From the NCBI GenBank assembly GCA_029974035.1, contig JARKQG010000122.1, positions 1 to 64,000 on the forward strand: 64,000 nt of DNA, in the 5' to 3' direction. Below the pieces are notes generated by a model. The model had not been told where the DNA came from, searched no databases, and was given only the letters and a program-made list of their open reading frames with translations. Source of the DNA: Eubacteriales bacterium. Its GTDB lineage: Bacteria > Bacillota_A > Clostridia > Christensenellales > Aristaeellaceae. Below, in pieces: positions 7,296 to 15,698 of this stretch (positions are counted from its first letter, which is position 1; every line of letters begins with the position of its first letter). The position numbers and the translations under genes are program-made.

Positions 7296-9794
7296 ATGCG
7301 CGTTCTGAAAAACGGCGCGTTCTGCGCGGGTTTTGACGAAGAAACGGGTTGCCTGACCTCTCTGAAGCTGGTAAACGATCCGCTTTCGACCGAGTACTGC
7401 GCCAACGAGGGCAATCTGACGTACCCGTCGTTTGCCGCCCGGGGCGAGCGGCTGGGGGATGCGCGGCTGCGCGTCTTTGAAAACGGCGGCTTTACGCTGA
7501 TGAATACCAGCCTGTCCGCGGACAACCGCCGGGTTTTCTTTGGCGAAAGGCGCGTGGAAACGCATTTTTCAGGCCCCTCCGCCCGCCCGGGTGGCATATG
7601 CGGCTTCGGGCTGACCCGCGTCGCCGAAATGGAGGAGGATGCGCTGCGGCTCGATTATACGCTGACAAATCCGGGGCCGGAGGCCGTGGAAATCGGTGAA
7701 TTCTCGCTTTCGCTGATGACAAACACCGAGTTCGAGGGAATTTTTACGCGCCTGTATCCCGACGCGGAGGCGGATTGGCATGGCGTTCGCCAGCGCGTAT
7801 GGCACGAACAGCGGCTTTTGCAGCATTTGAGCCTGTCCGGGCACAATTCCTATGTGCTGTTACGGCGGCCCAAGGGGGACTATCCGGCCGTATTGCTGCT
7901 GCCCGCCGGCGATACCGCCATCGAAACGGCCTATCAGATGGACCCCTCGATTGCCTCCCAATGGTCGTGCACGTTTGAGGGGCCGTACTATTTGAGCGCG
8001 TATGCCGCCGGCGCGCGGCGCGCCGAGGGCTGGGGCGCTCAGCGCGAAAAGCAGCGGTACTGGTTTGGCGGGATGACCTCCCTGATGCTGGCGCCCGGCG
8101 AGGAGCGCACCCTTTCCTTCCGCCTGATCGCGCTCCCGGGCGAGGAGGCGATGGAAAGGGAGATGCTGGCGGCCGACAAGATGTGCCTTCGCGCCGTGCC
8201 CGGAATGGCCGCGCCGGAAAACGTTCCCATCTGGCTGGCGGTCCGATGCGCGCGGCCGGTCCGGCTGACCAGCCTGGACGGGGATCTGCGCATCGATGTC
8301 CTTCCCGAAAAAAACGGCGCGCAGCGCTTCCGGCTCAGGGCCGGCTGTCCGGGGCAAAAGCGGGTTCTTGCGCGCTTTGGCGGCCTGGAGAGCGTGCTTG
8401 CGTTTTATTTTACGCACGATCCGGCCCGGATGCTCGACCGCCGCGCGCGGTTCATCGCCCGACGGCAGATTCTCCGGAATTCCGATGATCCCTTTGGGCG
8501 GGACGGGCTGTTCTTTTCCTATGACAACACGTTTGACGCGCTCTTTCTCGCCGGAGATGAAAGCTGGCAGGTGGGCGGCGCGGATGAGCTTTGCCTTCCG
8601 CCGGCCATGTTTCTGGCGGAGAAAAATGTGCTGCGCCCCTGCCGCGATCAGATTGACGCGCTGGAGCGGTTTGTCCGGCGGGGCCTCTGGGGGAGCGGGC
8701 TTCAAAACCCGGAAACGTATGAGATCCGGCGCGGGCTGTATTGGGAGGCAAAGACGCCGTCGGACGCCGCCTACGGCGGAAAATGGGATGAGCGGACGAG
8801 TCGGACGACGACGCGGGCCTTCAACTACACGCTGCTCACCTGTTTTTTCAGCGCCATGCACCGCATTGCCAGGGTGTCCGATACGGAGCTCGGCGCGGAA
8901 AAATACCTTGAATGCGCCTACCGCACCTGTATGAAGGGATTTGAGGTGGGCGCGCTGAACGGGAACGGCGCGCCCGCCGGATCGGCGGTGGTGGATTTTG
9001 CCGGGGACCTGCGCCGCGCCGCCCCGGAATGGGGGCGGGCGCTCGACGCGCGCCTCAGGCGCATGGCGGATTTCAACGCGACGGTGGCCTACCCATACGG
9101 TTCCGAACTGTATACCGATCAGACGGCTCATGACAACGTGTACGCGCTGTTTCGGGCGTATGGGCACGCGGACCTTCTGCCCGCGCTTGTCGATGCCGTG
9201 CTGGCGCTCCGGGGCCGCCAGCCGGCGTGGTACCAGTACGGCAACGACAAGCGCGGCAACGTCTGCTGCTGGTACGCCACCCCGATGAACAGCCGCTTGC
9301 TGATGGACTGCTTTTTTGAGACGGGAAACCGCCGGGCGATGGAACTGGCCATGGGCGGCCTGTCCAGCTTTATGACGGTGGTGCAGGAAAACGGCGCGGC
9401 CCGGGGGTGGTTTACCTGGTGGCCGGACAGAACGGGCTTTGACGGCAGATCGCTTGACAGCGATATGGGCTTATTCGCGTATCTGCGCGCGGCGGCGGCG
9501 GTGGTATGCGAGGACCCGGACTTCGGCACGGTCGGCTATGGCTGCAGCGTGAAAAGGAACCGGAACGGATGGGCCGCCCGCATTCGCGACGGCGTGGGCC
9601 GCCGCCTGTGGGTGGAACGCCCCGGCGGCATGGTGCGGGTTTCCGGCGGAAGCATCCGCTGCGCGCGCTGGGATGAAAAGGCCGGAACGCTGACCATCGC
9701 GCTTTCAAACGCCCGGGCGGACGCCCGGGCGGAAGGCTTCGCGGACGCGCGCGTTTTGTTTACGGTAGAACCGCAGAGCCCGGCGGCGCGCTGA
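7296..9794 (+). CDS. Large unrecognised protein, likely carbohydrate-active (DUF5695-like?)
   Basis: An 832-residue cytoplasmic protein with no signal peptide. Residues 1 to about 330 look like beta-sandwich domains, opening with GCLTSLKLVNDPL. Residues about 400-800 look like an all-helical toroid, including TRAFNYTLLTCFF, an aromatic and glycine-rich stretch (QPAWYQYGNDKRGN) and GWFTWWPD. This two-part plan is shared by several glycoside hydrolase and lyase families and recalls DUF5695, but I cannot assign a reaction. ATG 7296 is preceded by GAGAGGG. It starts 20 bases after the GH127 gene and is last in the operon, so it probably acts on the same imported glycan. Confidence 0.7.
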   Translation: MRVLKNGAFCAGFDEETGCLTSLKLVNDPLSTEYCANEGNLTYPSFAARGERLGDARLRVFENGGFTLMNTSLSADNRRVFFGERRVETHFSGPSARPGGICGFGLTRVAEMEEDALRLDYTLTNPGPEAVEIGEFSLSLMTNTEFEGIFTRLYPDAEADWHGVRQRVWHEQRLLQHLSLSGHNSYVLLRRPKGDYPAVLLLPAGDTAIETAYQMDPSIASQWSCTFEGPYYLSAYAAGARRAEGWGAQREKQRYWFGGMTSLMLAPGEERTLSFRLIALPGEEAMEREMLAADKMCLRAVPGMAAPENVPIWLAVRCARPVRLTSLDGDLRIDVLPEKNGAQRFRLRAGCPGQKRVLARFGGLESVLAFYFTHDPARMLDRRARFIARRQILRNSDDPFGRDGLFFSYDNTFDALFLAGDESWQVGGADELCLPPAMFLAEKNVLRPCRDQIDALERFVRRGLWGSGLQNPETYEIRRGLYWEAKTPSDAAYGGKWDERTSRTTTRAFNYTLLTCFFSAMHRIARVSDTELGAEKYLECAYRTCMKGFEVGALNGNGAPAGSAVVDFAGDLRRAAPEWGRALDARLRRMADFNATVAYPYGSELYTDQTAHDNVYALFRAYGHADLLPALVDAVLALRGRQPAWYQYGNDKRGNVCCWYATPMNSRLLMDCFFETGNRRAMELAMGGLSSFMTVVQENGAARGWFTWWPDRTGFDGRSLDSDMGLFAYLRAAAAVVCEDPDFGTVGYGCSVKRNRNGWAARIRDGVGRRLWVERPGGMVRVSGGSIRCARWDEKAGTLTIALSNARADARAEGFADARVLFTVEPQSPAAR

Positions 9795-9832
9795 GGAAGA
9801 ATCCTGCGCCGTTTGCGGCCCGCCGAAAGGTT

Positions 9833-9868
9833 CTGGCCCCGGGCGCGTCACGCGCCGTCCGGGGCCAG
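9833..9868. other. Stem-loop at the convergent gene ends
   Basis: CTGGCCCCGG (9833-9842) plus GCGCG pairs with CGCGC and CCGGGGCCAG (9859-9868). The structure spans the stop codon of the leftward phosphodiesterase gene and lies between two convergent genes. No T-tract follows on either side, so it may act as a 3'-end stabiliser or a weak terminator. Confidence 0.5.
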
Positions 9869-11122
9869 CTCATCGCGCACGCTTCGGTCGAAGATCTCGC
9901 CGAACCGGACGTGGTTTTTCATGAAGAGGGAGACCAGCGTGGGATCAAAGTGCGAACCGCTCCCTTCGGCGATGATTTCCACGCAGCGCTCGTGGGGGTA
10001 CGCCGGCTTGTAGACGCGCTTTGACCGGAGCGCGTCGTATACGTCGGCGACGGCCATGATCCGCGCCGAGAGCGGAATGGCCTCGCCGGACAGGCCGTGC
10101 AGGTATCCGCTTCCGTTCCATTTCTCGTGGTGGTACCGGGCGATGTCCGTGCCCATGCGGATGAAGGCGTTGTTCGGGTAGTGCTTTTCGACGCTCATAA
10201 GCGTCTGGTAGCCGATTTCCACGTGGGTCTTCATGATCTCGAATTCCTCGGGCGTGAGCCGGGCGGGTTTGAGCAAAATGGAGTCCGGAATGCCGACCTT
10301 GCCGATGTCGTGCAGCGGGCTCGCCTTCACGATGTTTTCGGCAAAGTCGTCGTCTACCTCGCCCCGGTGGAGGGGGTGGGCCCGCAGCTTTTCGGCCAGC
10401 AGCCCGCAGTACTGGCCGGTGCGCTCGATGTGGGCGCCGGTGTCGTCGTCGCGGGACTCCGCGAGGCTGACCAGCGCGTAGATGGTGGCGAGCTGCACGG
10501 CGCTGATCTCCGACACCTTCTGGGACACCAGGAGCTCCAGCCCCTCGCTGTACTCCTTGAGCCGCCGCTCGGCGTCCTTTTCGGCGGTGATGTCCTGAAT
10601 GGTGCCGTGGATGGAAACGGGCTCGCCGTGCTCGTCGCGCAGCAGGCGATAGCGCGTGTTGATCCACTTGATCCGCCCGTCGTCCAGCAGGATGCGGTAC
10701 TGGTTTTCCCTCGGCACCACGCCGCGAAAGAGCGCCGCCGTGGTCTCGCGGACCGCGTTGAGATCGTCCGGATGGACCATTTTCATGTACCGTTCGACGC
10801 TCGATTCCTCGTCCGGGCGCACCTCGAGGATCTTGCGCATCGTATCCGACCAGGCGATCCTCTGGGTGCGGATGTCCAGGTCAAAGCTCCCAATCTTCGC
10901 GATTTCCTGGGCCTCCCGGCGGTTCATGTCGCTCTGGAACAGCTGCCGGTTCCGCGCCTCGATCTCCCGGGACACCTCGGCGTACCGGTTCATCATTTCG
11001 GAAACGAGGACCGTCTGGATGTGGTTGTCCACCTGTTTTGCGGCGCTTTCGAGCATCTCCCACACGTGGGCGTCCGACTGGCAGACGGCGAGATCCGGAT
11101 TTAAGCCGTTATTCCGGAACAT
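9848..11122 (-). CDS. PAS domain and HD-GYP cyclic-di-GMP phosphodiesterase
   Basis: A 424-residue soluble signalling protein. The N-terminal segment is helical (1-70). A PAS/PAC domain follows (about 75-200), with IAKIGSFDLDI at its start and IHGTIQDITAEKDAE at its end. A coiled linker leads to an HD-GYP domain (about 225-420). The metal site shows HDIGK (about 269), and YHHEKWNGSGY lies near 339. The defining GYP tripeptide here reads GYL, a variant. HD-GYP enzymes hydrolyse cyclic-di-GMP, and the PAS may sense redox, oxygen or a ligand. It begins one base after the stop of the ODP-like gene, so the two form a coupled pair in which the upstream protein could be the sensor. Confidence 0.85.
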   Translation of the reverse strand: MFRNNGLNPDLAVCQSDAHVWEMLESAAKQVDNHIQTVLVSEMMNRYAEVSREIEARNRQLFQSDMNRREAQEIAKIGSFDLDIRTQRIAWSDTMRKILEVRPDEESSVERYMKMVHPDDLNAVRETTAALFRGVVPRENQYRILLDDGRIKWINTRYRLLRDEHGEPVSIHGTIQDITAEKDAERRLKEYSEGLELLVSQKVSEISAVQLATIYALVSLAESRDDDTGAHIERTGQYCGLLAEKLRAHPLHRGEVDDDFAENIVKASPLHDIGKVGIPDSILLKPARLTPEEFEIMKTHVEIGYQTLMSVEKHYPNNAFIRMGTDIARYHHEKWNGSGYLHGLSGEAIPLSARIMAVADVYDALRSKRVYKPAYPHERCVEIIAEGSGSHFDPTLVSLFMKNHVRFGEIFDRSVRDELAPDGA

Positions 11123-11123
11123 T

Positions 11124-11939
11124 TTACTTCCCCCCGATAAAGAAGCTGAACCCCACCCGCTGCAGCGAACGCAGGCGGCGGATGATCGCGCGGCGCGCCT
11201 CCTCGGTGTGGATTAGGCTCCCGTGCTGCGGCGCGATGAGCGAAACATCCAGCCGCTCGATGGTGTCCAGCGCGTAGTGCAGCGATTCGACGGAGTTCAT
11301 GATGTTCTGGTGGAAGTCCACGATGCCGGTCATCGGGCACTTCAGGCCGCTGCGTTTGCAGATCTGCTGCGGCTCACAGTCCTCGCATTCGCCGGTGACG
11401 CGGGTGTAGAGACTCCAGCCCGAATCGTAGCTTCCGAAGATATCGCTGCTGAAGAGCACCTTTGACTGGGTGTCGTAGGTGATGAAGCTCCCCGGGGAAT
11501 GGGCGTAGGGCGTGCGGTAGAAGCGAAGCTGCCGTCCGCTGGCAAAGGTGTACTGCATGCCGATCCGTTCGATGCACGTCAGCTGGGAGCGCACGGAATA
11601 GTAGTGGATGAAGTGGTTGTTCTGGCTGTGCGAGATGATTTCGAGGCCGGGGTTTCGGATCAGGGATTCAAAGTGGGGGATGCTCCCGCACAGGTCCGGG
11701 TCATAGTGCTGATAGATCAGCCGGCGGATGTGGTCGGGCTTTGTGCCGGTGCGCAGGATCTTCAGCATGACCGTGCTGAAGTCGTTGCGGCTGCCACCGT
11801 CGATGAGGACCGCCTCGTCTCCTTCTGTGACGAGGTAGGGATTGCAGTGCAGACCATACTCGTTGTCCGCATAACCCACCCAGTATACGCCATGCGCGAT
11901 CCGGATGTACTCTTTGAGGTCCAGGCTTTCGGTCGCCAC
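11124..11939 (-). CDS. ODP-like metallo-beta-lactamase-fold di-iron protein
   Basis: A 271-residue protein of the metallo-beta-lactamase fold. The usual HxHxDH motif is replaced by YQHYDPDLCGS (about residue 77). Later ligand candidates are TPYAHSPGS, FSSDIFGS and APQHGSL. This pattern resembles flavodiiron-type and ODP (oxygen-binding di-iron) domains, which bind O2 and can feed signalling proteins. A cysteine cluster (GECEDCEPQQIC...C, about residues 180-200) is extra. GTG 11939 follows AAGGGG. It is coupled to the PAS-HD-GYP gene downstream, suggesting oxygen or redox control of cyclic-di-GMP (inference). Alternatively it could be a simple hydrolase. Confidence 0.7.
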   Translation of the reverse strand: MATESLDLKEYIRIAHGVYWVGYADNEYGLHCNPYLVTEGDEAVLIDGGSRNDFSTVMLKILRTGTKPDHIRRLIYQHYDPDLCGSIPHFESLIRNPGLEIISHSQNNHFIHYYSVRSQLTCIERIGMQYTFASGRQLRFYRTPYAHSPGSFITYDTQSKVLFSSDIFGSYDSGWSLYTRVTGECEDCEPQQICKRSGLKCPMTGIVDFHQNIMNSVESLHYALDTIERLDVSLIAPQHGSLIHTEEARRAIIRRLRSLQRVGFSFFIGGK

Positions 11940-11990
11940 CTCAGCAGCCCCTTTCGTAAGCGCGGGATTCCGCCTGACGCTTTATGCTCC

Positions 11991-12018
11991 ATTATAGCAC
12001 GTTTCCGCCCCTTTGCCA
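11991..12018 (-). promoter_or_regulatory. Promoter of the ODP/HD-GYP pair
   Basis: On the minus strand TATAAT (11996-11991) is clear. The best -35, TGGCAA (12018-12013) at 16 bases, is weak. Confidence 0.5.
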
Positions 12019-12133
12019 CCGGCATTGGGGCGCGCGAACGCGCACCCCAAAAAGTCCCGAAATCGGAACGGGGTGTCTGGAAAAAGCGTCCAATGCGCAA
12101 AAGGCCGATATGGGTGAGAAGGAGCGGTATGCA

Positions 12134-12712
12134 ATGAAAAGAGCGGTTTCGACGTTTGGGATGGCGCTGGTGGTTTTTCTCGCGGTCGCGATGACGGGGG
12201 CGGCGCTGGCGGAGGCCGTGCCCGCCCCGGACGCGGCGGTTTCCGGGCTGGTGCTGGTGGGGGATTTGCCAAAGGACGCGATCCTTGAGGAGAACACCGT
12301 CGACGCGGCGGGCAACTACCGCGAGGTGCTGCTGACGACAGACGGCGCGATCTTTATCCTGACCGCCCGTCAGGCCGTGGGCGGGGACTATCCCATGGAG
12401 ATGCCGGTGGAGGACTTCATCCGGGCGTACTTCGCGCTGAATTCCGCACCGGCGCTGGAGGCGGTCGAGGCCGAGCCGGTGGCGGCCTATCCCACCCAGC
12501 GGGTGCGCTTTGAGACGGGGGAGAACGAGGACTCCGCGGTCCACGACGTCGTGCTGATCCGCACGGACGCCTGGTACTTCGTCTTTGAGGCGCGCACCGG
12601 CGTCGATATCTACGGGGGCTACTCCGACGGCTACGCGGAGGGGGACGTGGCGGATCTGGTGGACGGATGGGTCGAGTCGCTGGACCTGTTTGACGCGGAG
12701 GCCGGCGCGTAG
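12134..12712 (+). CDS. Secreted hypothetical protein, 192 aa
   Basis: A small exported protein I do not recognise. A signal peptide covers residues 1-26 (MKRAV, then a hydrophobic core ending in ALAEA). The mature part is very acidic and appears beta-rich, with the segments DAILEENTVD, DGAIFILTAR, AWYFVFEART and IYGGYSDGYAEG. No cysteines or catalytic motif are evident. ATG 12134 follows GAAGGAGCG. It stands alone, divergent from the ODP gene and closed by a strong terminator. A cell-surface or sensing role would be speculation. Confidence 0.7.
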   Translation: MKRAVSTFGMALVVFLAVAMTGAALAEAVPAPDAAVSGLVLVGDLPKDAILEENTVDAAGNYREVLLTTDGAIFILTARQAVGGDYPMEMPVEDFIRAYFALNSAPALEAVEAEPVAAYPTQRVRFETGENEDSAVHDVVLIRTDAWYFVFEARTGVDIYGGYSDGYAEGDVADLVDGWVESLDLFDAEAGA

Positions 12713-12725
12713 GGCGCCTCCCGAG

Positions 12726-12767
12726 CGTAAAAGCCGCCCCCGGCATGCGCCGGGGGCGGCTTTTACG
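12726..12767. terminator. Bidirectional terminator
   Basis: CGTAAAAGCCGCCCCCGGC (12726-12744) and its 19-base complement (12749-12767) flank a four-base loop. The A/T-rich ends give a T-run in both directions, serving the convergent genes ending at 12712 and 12790. Confidence 0.9.
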
Positions 12768-12789
12768 GGCGCGGCGGGCGGCCGCGGGT

Positions 12790-13836
12790 TCAGTCCACCA
12801 GCGGATGCACCCGATGGGGGGGAATCTCGATCGCGCCGCGCTCCGGGTTTTCGAGGCGGGCATAGGCTTCGGCGGACAGTTCCCAGCGGATGGGCACCCT
12901 GGCGCCGGGGCAGCGGATCATCAGGATGTGGCTGAAGGGGCCCTCAATGTGGTCCAGCAGCGTCCAGCTCAGCCGGTTGACGCCGCGGCCCTCCGGCGCG
13001 GCCACAATCTGCTTTGCCCGGACGCCCGCCCAGGCCGCGCCCTCCGGCACCGGGTCCAGCGTGTCAAGGGCGCAGCCCCAGTCCGGCACAGTCAGGCGGT
13101 TCGGCCCCGCCTTCTCCGCCCGCGCCACGTTCTTGCAGCCGGTCATCACCGCGGCGGCGCGGGTGACGGGGTGGTCGAACAGCGCCCGCCGCGGCCCGGC
13201 GGCACTGACGCGGCCATCCTCCATGACGGCGATCCGGTCGCACATGCGGAAGGCTTCGTCCCGGTTGTGCGATACCATCAGCGCCGTGCCGGGAAAGTCC
13301 CGCAGCGCCTCCAGCACCTCGCGCTCCAGCTGCCAGCGCAGGTGGCTGTCCAGCGCGGAGAAGGGCTCGTCCATCAGCACGAGGCGCGGCTCCGACGCCA
13401 GCATCCGCGCCAGCGCCACCCGCTGGCGCTGCCCGCCCGAGAGCTGCGCCGGATACAACCCCCGCTGCTCCGTCAGGTGCATCCGCGCGATCCAGTCCAG
13501 CGCGCGGCCGCGCCTGAGGGGCCGGGGGGCGCGGCTCAGCGCGCACAGCACGTTTTCCTCCACCGTCATGTTGGGAAACAGCGCGTAGTGCTGGAACATC
13601 AGCCCCACGCGGCGATCCCGGGGCGAGCGGTTGATCTTCCGGCCGGAATCAAACAGCACCTCGCCATCCACCTCGATGCGCCCCTCGTCCGGGGTGACGA
13701 TGCCTGCGATGGCCTTCAGCGCCATGCTCTTGCCGGAGCCCGACGCGCCCAGAAGCGCACACCGCTCGTCGCCGGCCTCGAGCGAGAGATTCAGCGTAAA
13801 GCGCCCCAGCGCCTTGCGGATCCGTACGGAAAGCAT
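12790..13836 (-). CDS. modC: Molybdate ABC transporter ATP-binding protein
   Basis: A 348-residue ATPase that drives molybdate (or tungstate) import with ModB. Walker A is GASGSGKS (about 31-38), the Q-loop is MFQHYALFP, the signature is LSGGQRQR, Walker B is LVLMDEP and the switch is SHNRDE. The 130-residue C-terminal extension (from about residue 220) contains GVRAKQIVAAPEG and matches the regulatory/MOP-like tail of ModC proteins. It follows modB by 18 bases. No modA or accessory molybdenum gene is found nearby. Confidence 0.87.
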   Translation of the reverse strand: MLSVRIRKALGRFTLNLSLEAGDERCALLGASGSGKSMALKAIAGIVTPDEGRIEVDGEVLFDSGRKINRSPRDRRVGLMFQHYALFPNMTVEENVLCALSRAPRPLRRGRALDWIARMHLTEQRGLYPAQLSGGQRQRVALARMLASEPRLVLMDEPFSALDSHLRWQLEREVLEALRDFPGTALMVSHNRDEAFRMCDRIAVMEDGRVSAAGPRRALFDHPVTRAAAVMTGCKNVARAEKAGPNRLTVPDWGCALDTLDPVPEGAAWAGVRAKQIVAAPEGRGVNRLSWTLLDHIEGPFSHILMIRCPGARVPIRWELSAEAYARLENPERGAIEIPPHRVHPLVD

Positions 13837-13854
13837 GCCCTTCCCCCTTGCGCG

Positions 13855-14514
13855 TCAGGCGACGCGGCGCTTTTCCAGCAGGTTGACCGCCACCATCACC
13901 GTCAGCGAGATGACGAGGTTGACCCCCACCCAGAAAAAAGCCTCCGCGTCCTGCCCGATCTGCCAGAAATAGGCCACCGACGTGGAGATGGTGGCGGTGC
14001 GCCCCGCGATGTAGCCCGACACCATGCTGGTGGCGCCGTATTCTCCCAGCCCCCGGGCGAAGGACAGTACCGCCCCCGCCAGCAGCGCGTCGCGGCAGTT
14101 GGGCAGCAGGACGCGCCAGAAGAGGTAGCCGTCGCCAAGGCCCAGCGTTTGTCCGGCGTAGAGCATGTCGCGGTCAAAGGCGTCGAAGGCGGCGCGCACC
14201 GTGCGGTACATCAGCGGAAAGGTGACGATGCTTACCGCGATCACCGAGGCCTGCCAGCGCATGGTGATCGTCCAGTCAAACCAGGCCTTGGCCAGCGCGC
14301 CCACGGGGCCCTTCGGCCCCAGGGTGACCAGGATGAAAAAACCGATCACCGTGGGCGGCAGCACCAGCGGCAGCGTGAGGATCGTATCCAGCACGCCCTT
14401 TAAAAGCCGCGGCGCGCGGGCGATGCGGTGGGCCGCCCAGATGCCGCCGAAAAACGTCAGAAGGGTGGAGATCGCCGAGATCCGGAGCGAATTCCACAGC
14501 GGAAACCAGTTCAT
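13855..14514 (-). CDS. modB: Molybdate ABC transporter permease
   Basis: A 219-residue membrane protein with about five transmembrane helices. The cytoplasmic loop GLGEYGATSMVSGYI (about 155-170) is diagnostic of ModB (GEFGAT...). LPLVLPPTVIGFF is another family hallmark. ATG 14514 follows GGGAGGG. It is the first gene of a modBC transcript. The usual first gene modA is missing, so the binding protein must be encoded elsewhere. Confidence 0.88.
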   Translation of the reverse strand: MNWFPLWNSLRISAISTLLTFFGGIWAAHRIARAPRLLKGVLDTILTLPLVLPPTVIGFFILVTLGPKGPVGALAKAWFDWTITMRWQASVIAVSIVTFPLMYRTVRAAFDAFDRDMLYAGQTLGLGDGYLFWRVLLPNCRDALLAGAVLSFARGLGEYGATSMVSGYIAGRTATISTSVAYFWQIGQDAEAFFWVGVNLVISLTVMVAVNLLEKRRVA

Positions 14515-14536
14515 GCCCAGCCCTCCCTTTTGGTTG

Positions 14537-14565
14537 ATTGTAGCGCATTCGGAGGGCCGTGTCAA
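14537..14565 (-). promoter_or_regulatory. modBC promoter
   Basis: On the minus strand TTGACA (14565-14560), 17 bases and TACAAT (14542-14537), 22 bases upstream of modB. No clear ModE-type palindrome was seen. Confidence 0.75.
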
Positions 14566-14601
14566 ACCACCGCGTCCCCGGGCAAATTTTGACCGCCCGG
14601 G

Positions 14602-14631
14602 TGGACAATCCCCACTTGCCGGGCGTATAAT
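14602..14631 (+). promoter_or_regulatory. Promoter of the diguanylate cyclase gene
   Basis: TGGACA (14602-14607), 18 bases and TATAAT (14626-14631). It is back-to-back with the modBC promoter. Confidence 0.7.
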
Positions 14632-14698
14632 GAACGATAATTGCAGTTTCCGCGGTGCTTTTTGGATGGGAAGGCGGCCCGCGGGCGGAGGAAGATGC

Positions 14699-15127
14699 AT
14701 GGGCCAATCGGATTTGCGGGGAAGGCTGTTCCGGGGCGTATTGGTGGCGGGCGCCGCGCTGGCGGTGGCGTGCATCGTGGGCAACGCCGTCGCGGGCTTT
14801 CCCTTTGAGACGGACCTGAAGTGGATCGCGCTCTTTGTCATCGCCGTGACCGCCTTCTTTCTGACAAAAAACGCGCGCCTCGCGGAGAACGTCAAGTTTT
14901 GCGTGTTCCTGTTTCTGATTTTTGCGTTTGTTCCCTTCGCGTTTATCGATTCCGGCGGCAGCGACAACAACGCCGTCGGCTATTCGCTCCTGCTGCTGAT
15001 CGTGCAGATCTACCTCTTTGACGGCTGGAAGCGCATATTTCTGTCGGTTTCGCTGATCGTCATGTTCACGGCGATGCGCGTGGTGGAGCACCGCTTTCCG
15101 CAGGTCATCACCCGGTATCCGGCCTAG
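14699..15127 (+). CDS. Diguanylate cyclase, N-terminal membrane part (ends at in-frame amber codon)
   Basis: A 142-residue hydrophobic protein with about five transmembrane helices (near residues 12-30, 40-56, 62-83, 94-107 and 111-126). ATG 14699 follows GGAGGA. It ends at TAG (15125-15127). The next codon continues in the same frame into a sixth helix and a GGDEF domain (15128-15697). The two were evidently one gene of about 332 codons. TAG ends other genes here (for example 7275, 12712, 19382 and 62896), so amber is a real stop. Possibilities are a nonsense mutation, a sequencing error, or low-level readthrough. Confidence 0.65.
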   Translation: MGQSDLRGRLFRGVLVAGAALAVACIVGNAVAGFPFETDLKWIALFVIAVTAFFLTKNARLAENVKFCVFLFLIFAFVPFAFIDSGGSDNNAVGYSLLLLIVQIYLFDGWKRIFLSVSLIVMFTAMRVVEHRFPQVITRYPA

Positions 15128-15697
15128 GTGCAGTACGTCGACCGGATGATTCAGATCCCGCTTCTGATGGTCGCGCTCTTTCTCATTGTGCTGCGGTTCA
15201 CCCGGGCGTATGAGCAGGCCAACCGCAAGCTGGATATCCTGGCGAAGTACGACGAATTGACGGGCCTTTACAACCGCCGGATGTTTGACAGCACGGTCAA
15301 CGAGGCCTTCCGGAAGGGCGCGGAAGGCACCTATCTGGCGCTGATCGATCTCAACAACTTCAAAAAGGTCAACGACAACTGCGGCCACCTGGTGGGGGAC
15401 CGCCTGCTCAAGGCGCTGGCCGATCTGCTGCGCAGGCACTTTGACATGGAACACCACGCCGTCAGCCGCTGGGGCGGCGACGAGTTTGCCGTCGTCTTTC
15501 ACGGTGACCGGGCGGATTTGACCGGGCGGATCGAGCGCATCCGGACAGAATTCAGGGCGCTGGCCGTCACCTGCGAAAGGAGCGCCGGCGTCACCATCGG
15601 CATCGTGTCCTTTGCGGACTATGACACCGTCGGGCAAATGTTCGCGGCCGCGGACAGCAGGCTCTACGAGCTCAAGCGCGGCGAAAAGCCGGCGTAA
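15128..15697 (+). CDS. Diguanylate cyclase, GGDEF part
   Basis: The continuation of the 14699 frame beyond an in-frame TAG. One transmembrane helix (IPLLMVALFLIVL) is followed by a complete GGDEF domain. The domain carries DELTGLYNRR at its start, the metal-binding LIDLNNFKKVND segment, and the intact active-site loop RWGGDEF at about residue 116 counted from 15128. No RxxD inhibitory site precedes it. Such domains make cyclic-di-GMP from two GTP. If translated separately it could start at GTG 15128 or ATG 15146, but neither has a good ribosome site. Function therefore depends on readthrough or repair of the amber codon. Confidence 0.65.
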   Translation: MQYVDRMIQIPLLMVALFLIVLRFTRAYEQANRKLDILAKYDELTGLYNRRMFDSTVNEAFRKGAEGTYLALIDLNNFKKVNDNCGHLVGDRLLKALADLLRRHFDMEHHAVSRWGGDEFAVVFHGDRADLTGRIERIRTEFRALAVTCERSAGVTIGIVSFADYDTVGQMFAAADSRLYELKRGEKPA

Positions 15698-15698
15698 C

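Noticed and set aside
15125..15127. TAG as a recoded sense codon (for example pyrrolysine)
   Set aside because: TAG ends several normal genes in this window, and no pyl genes are present.
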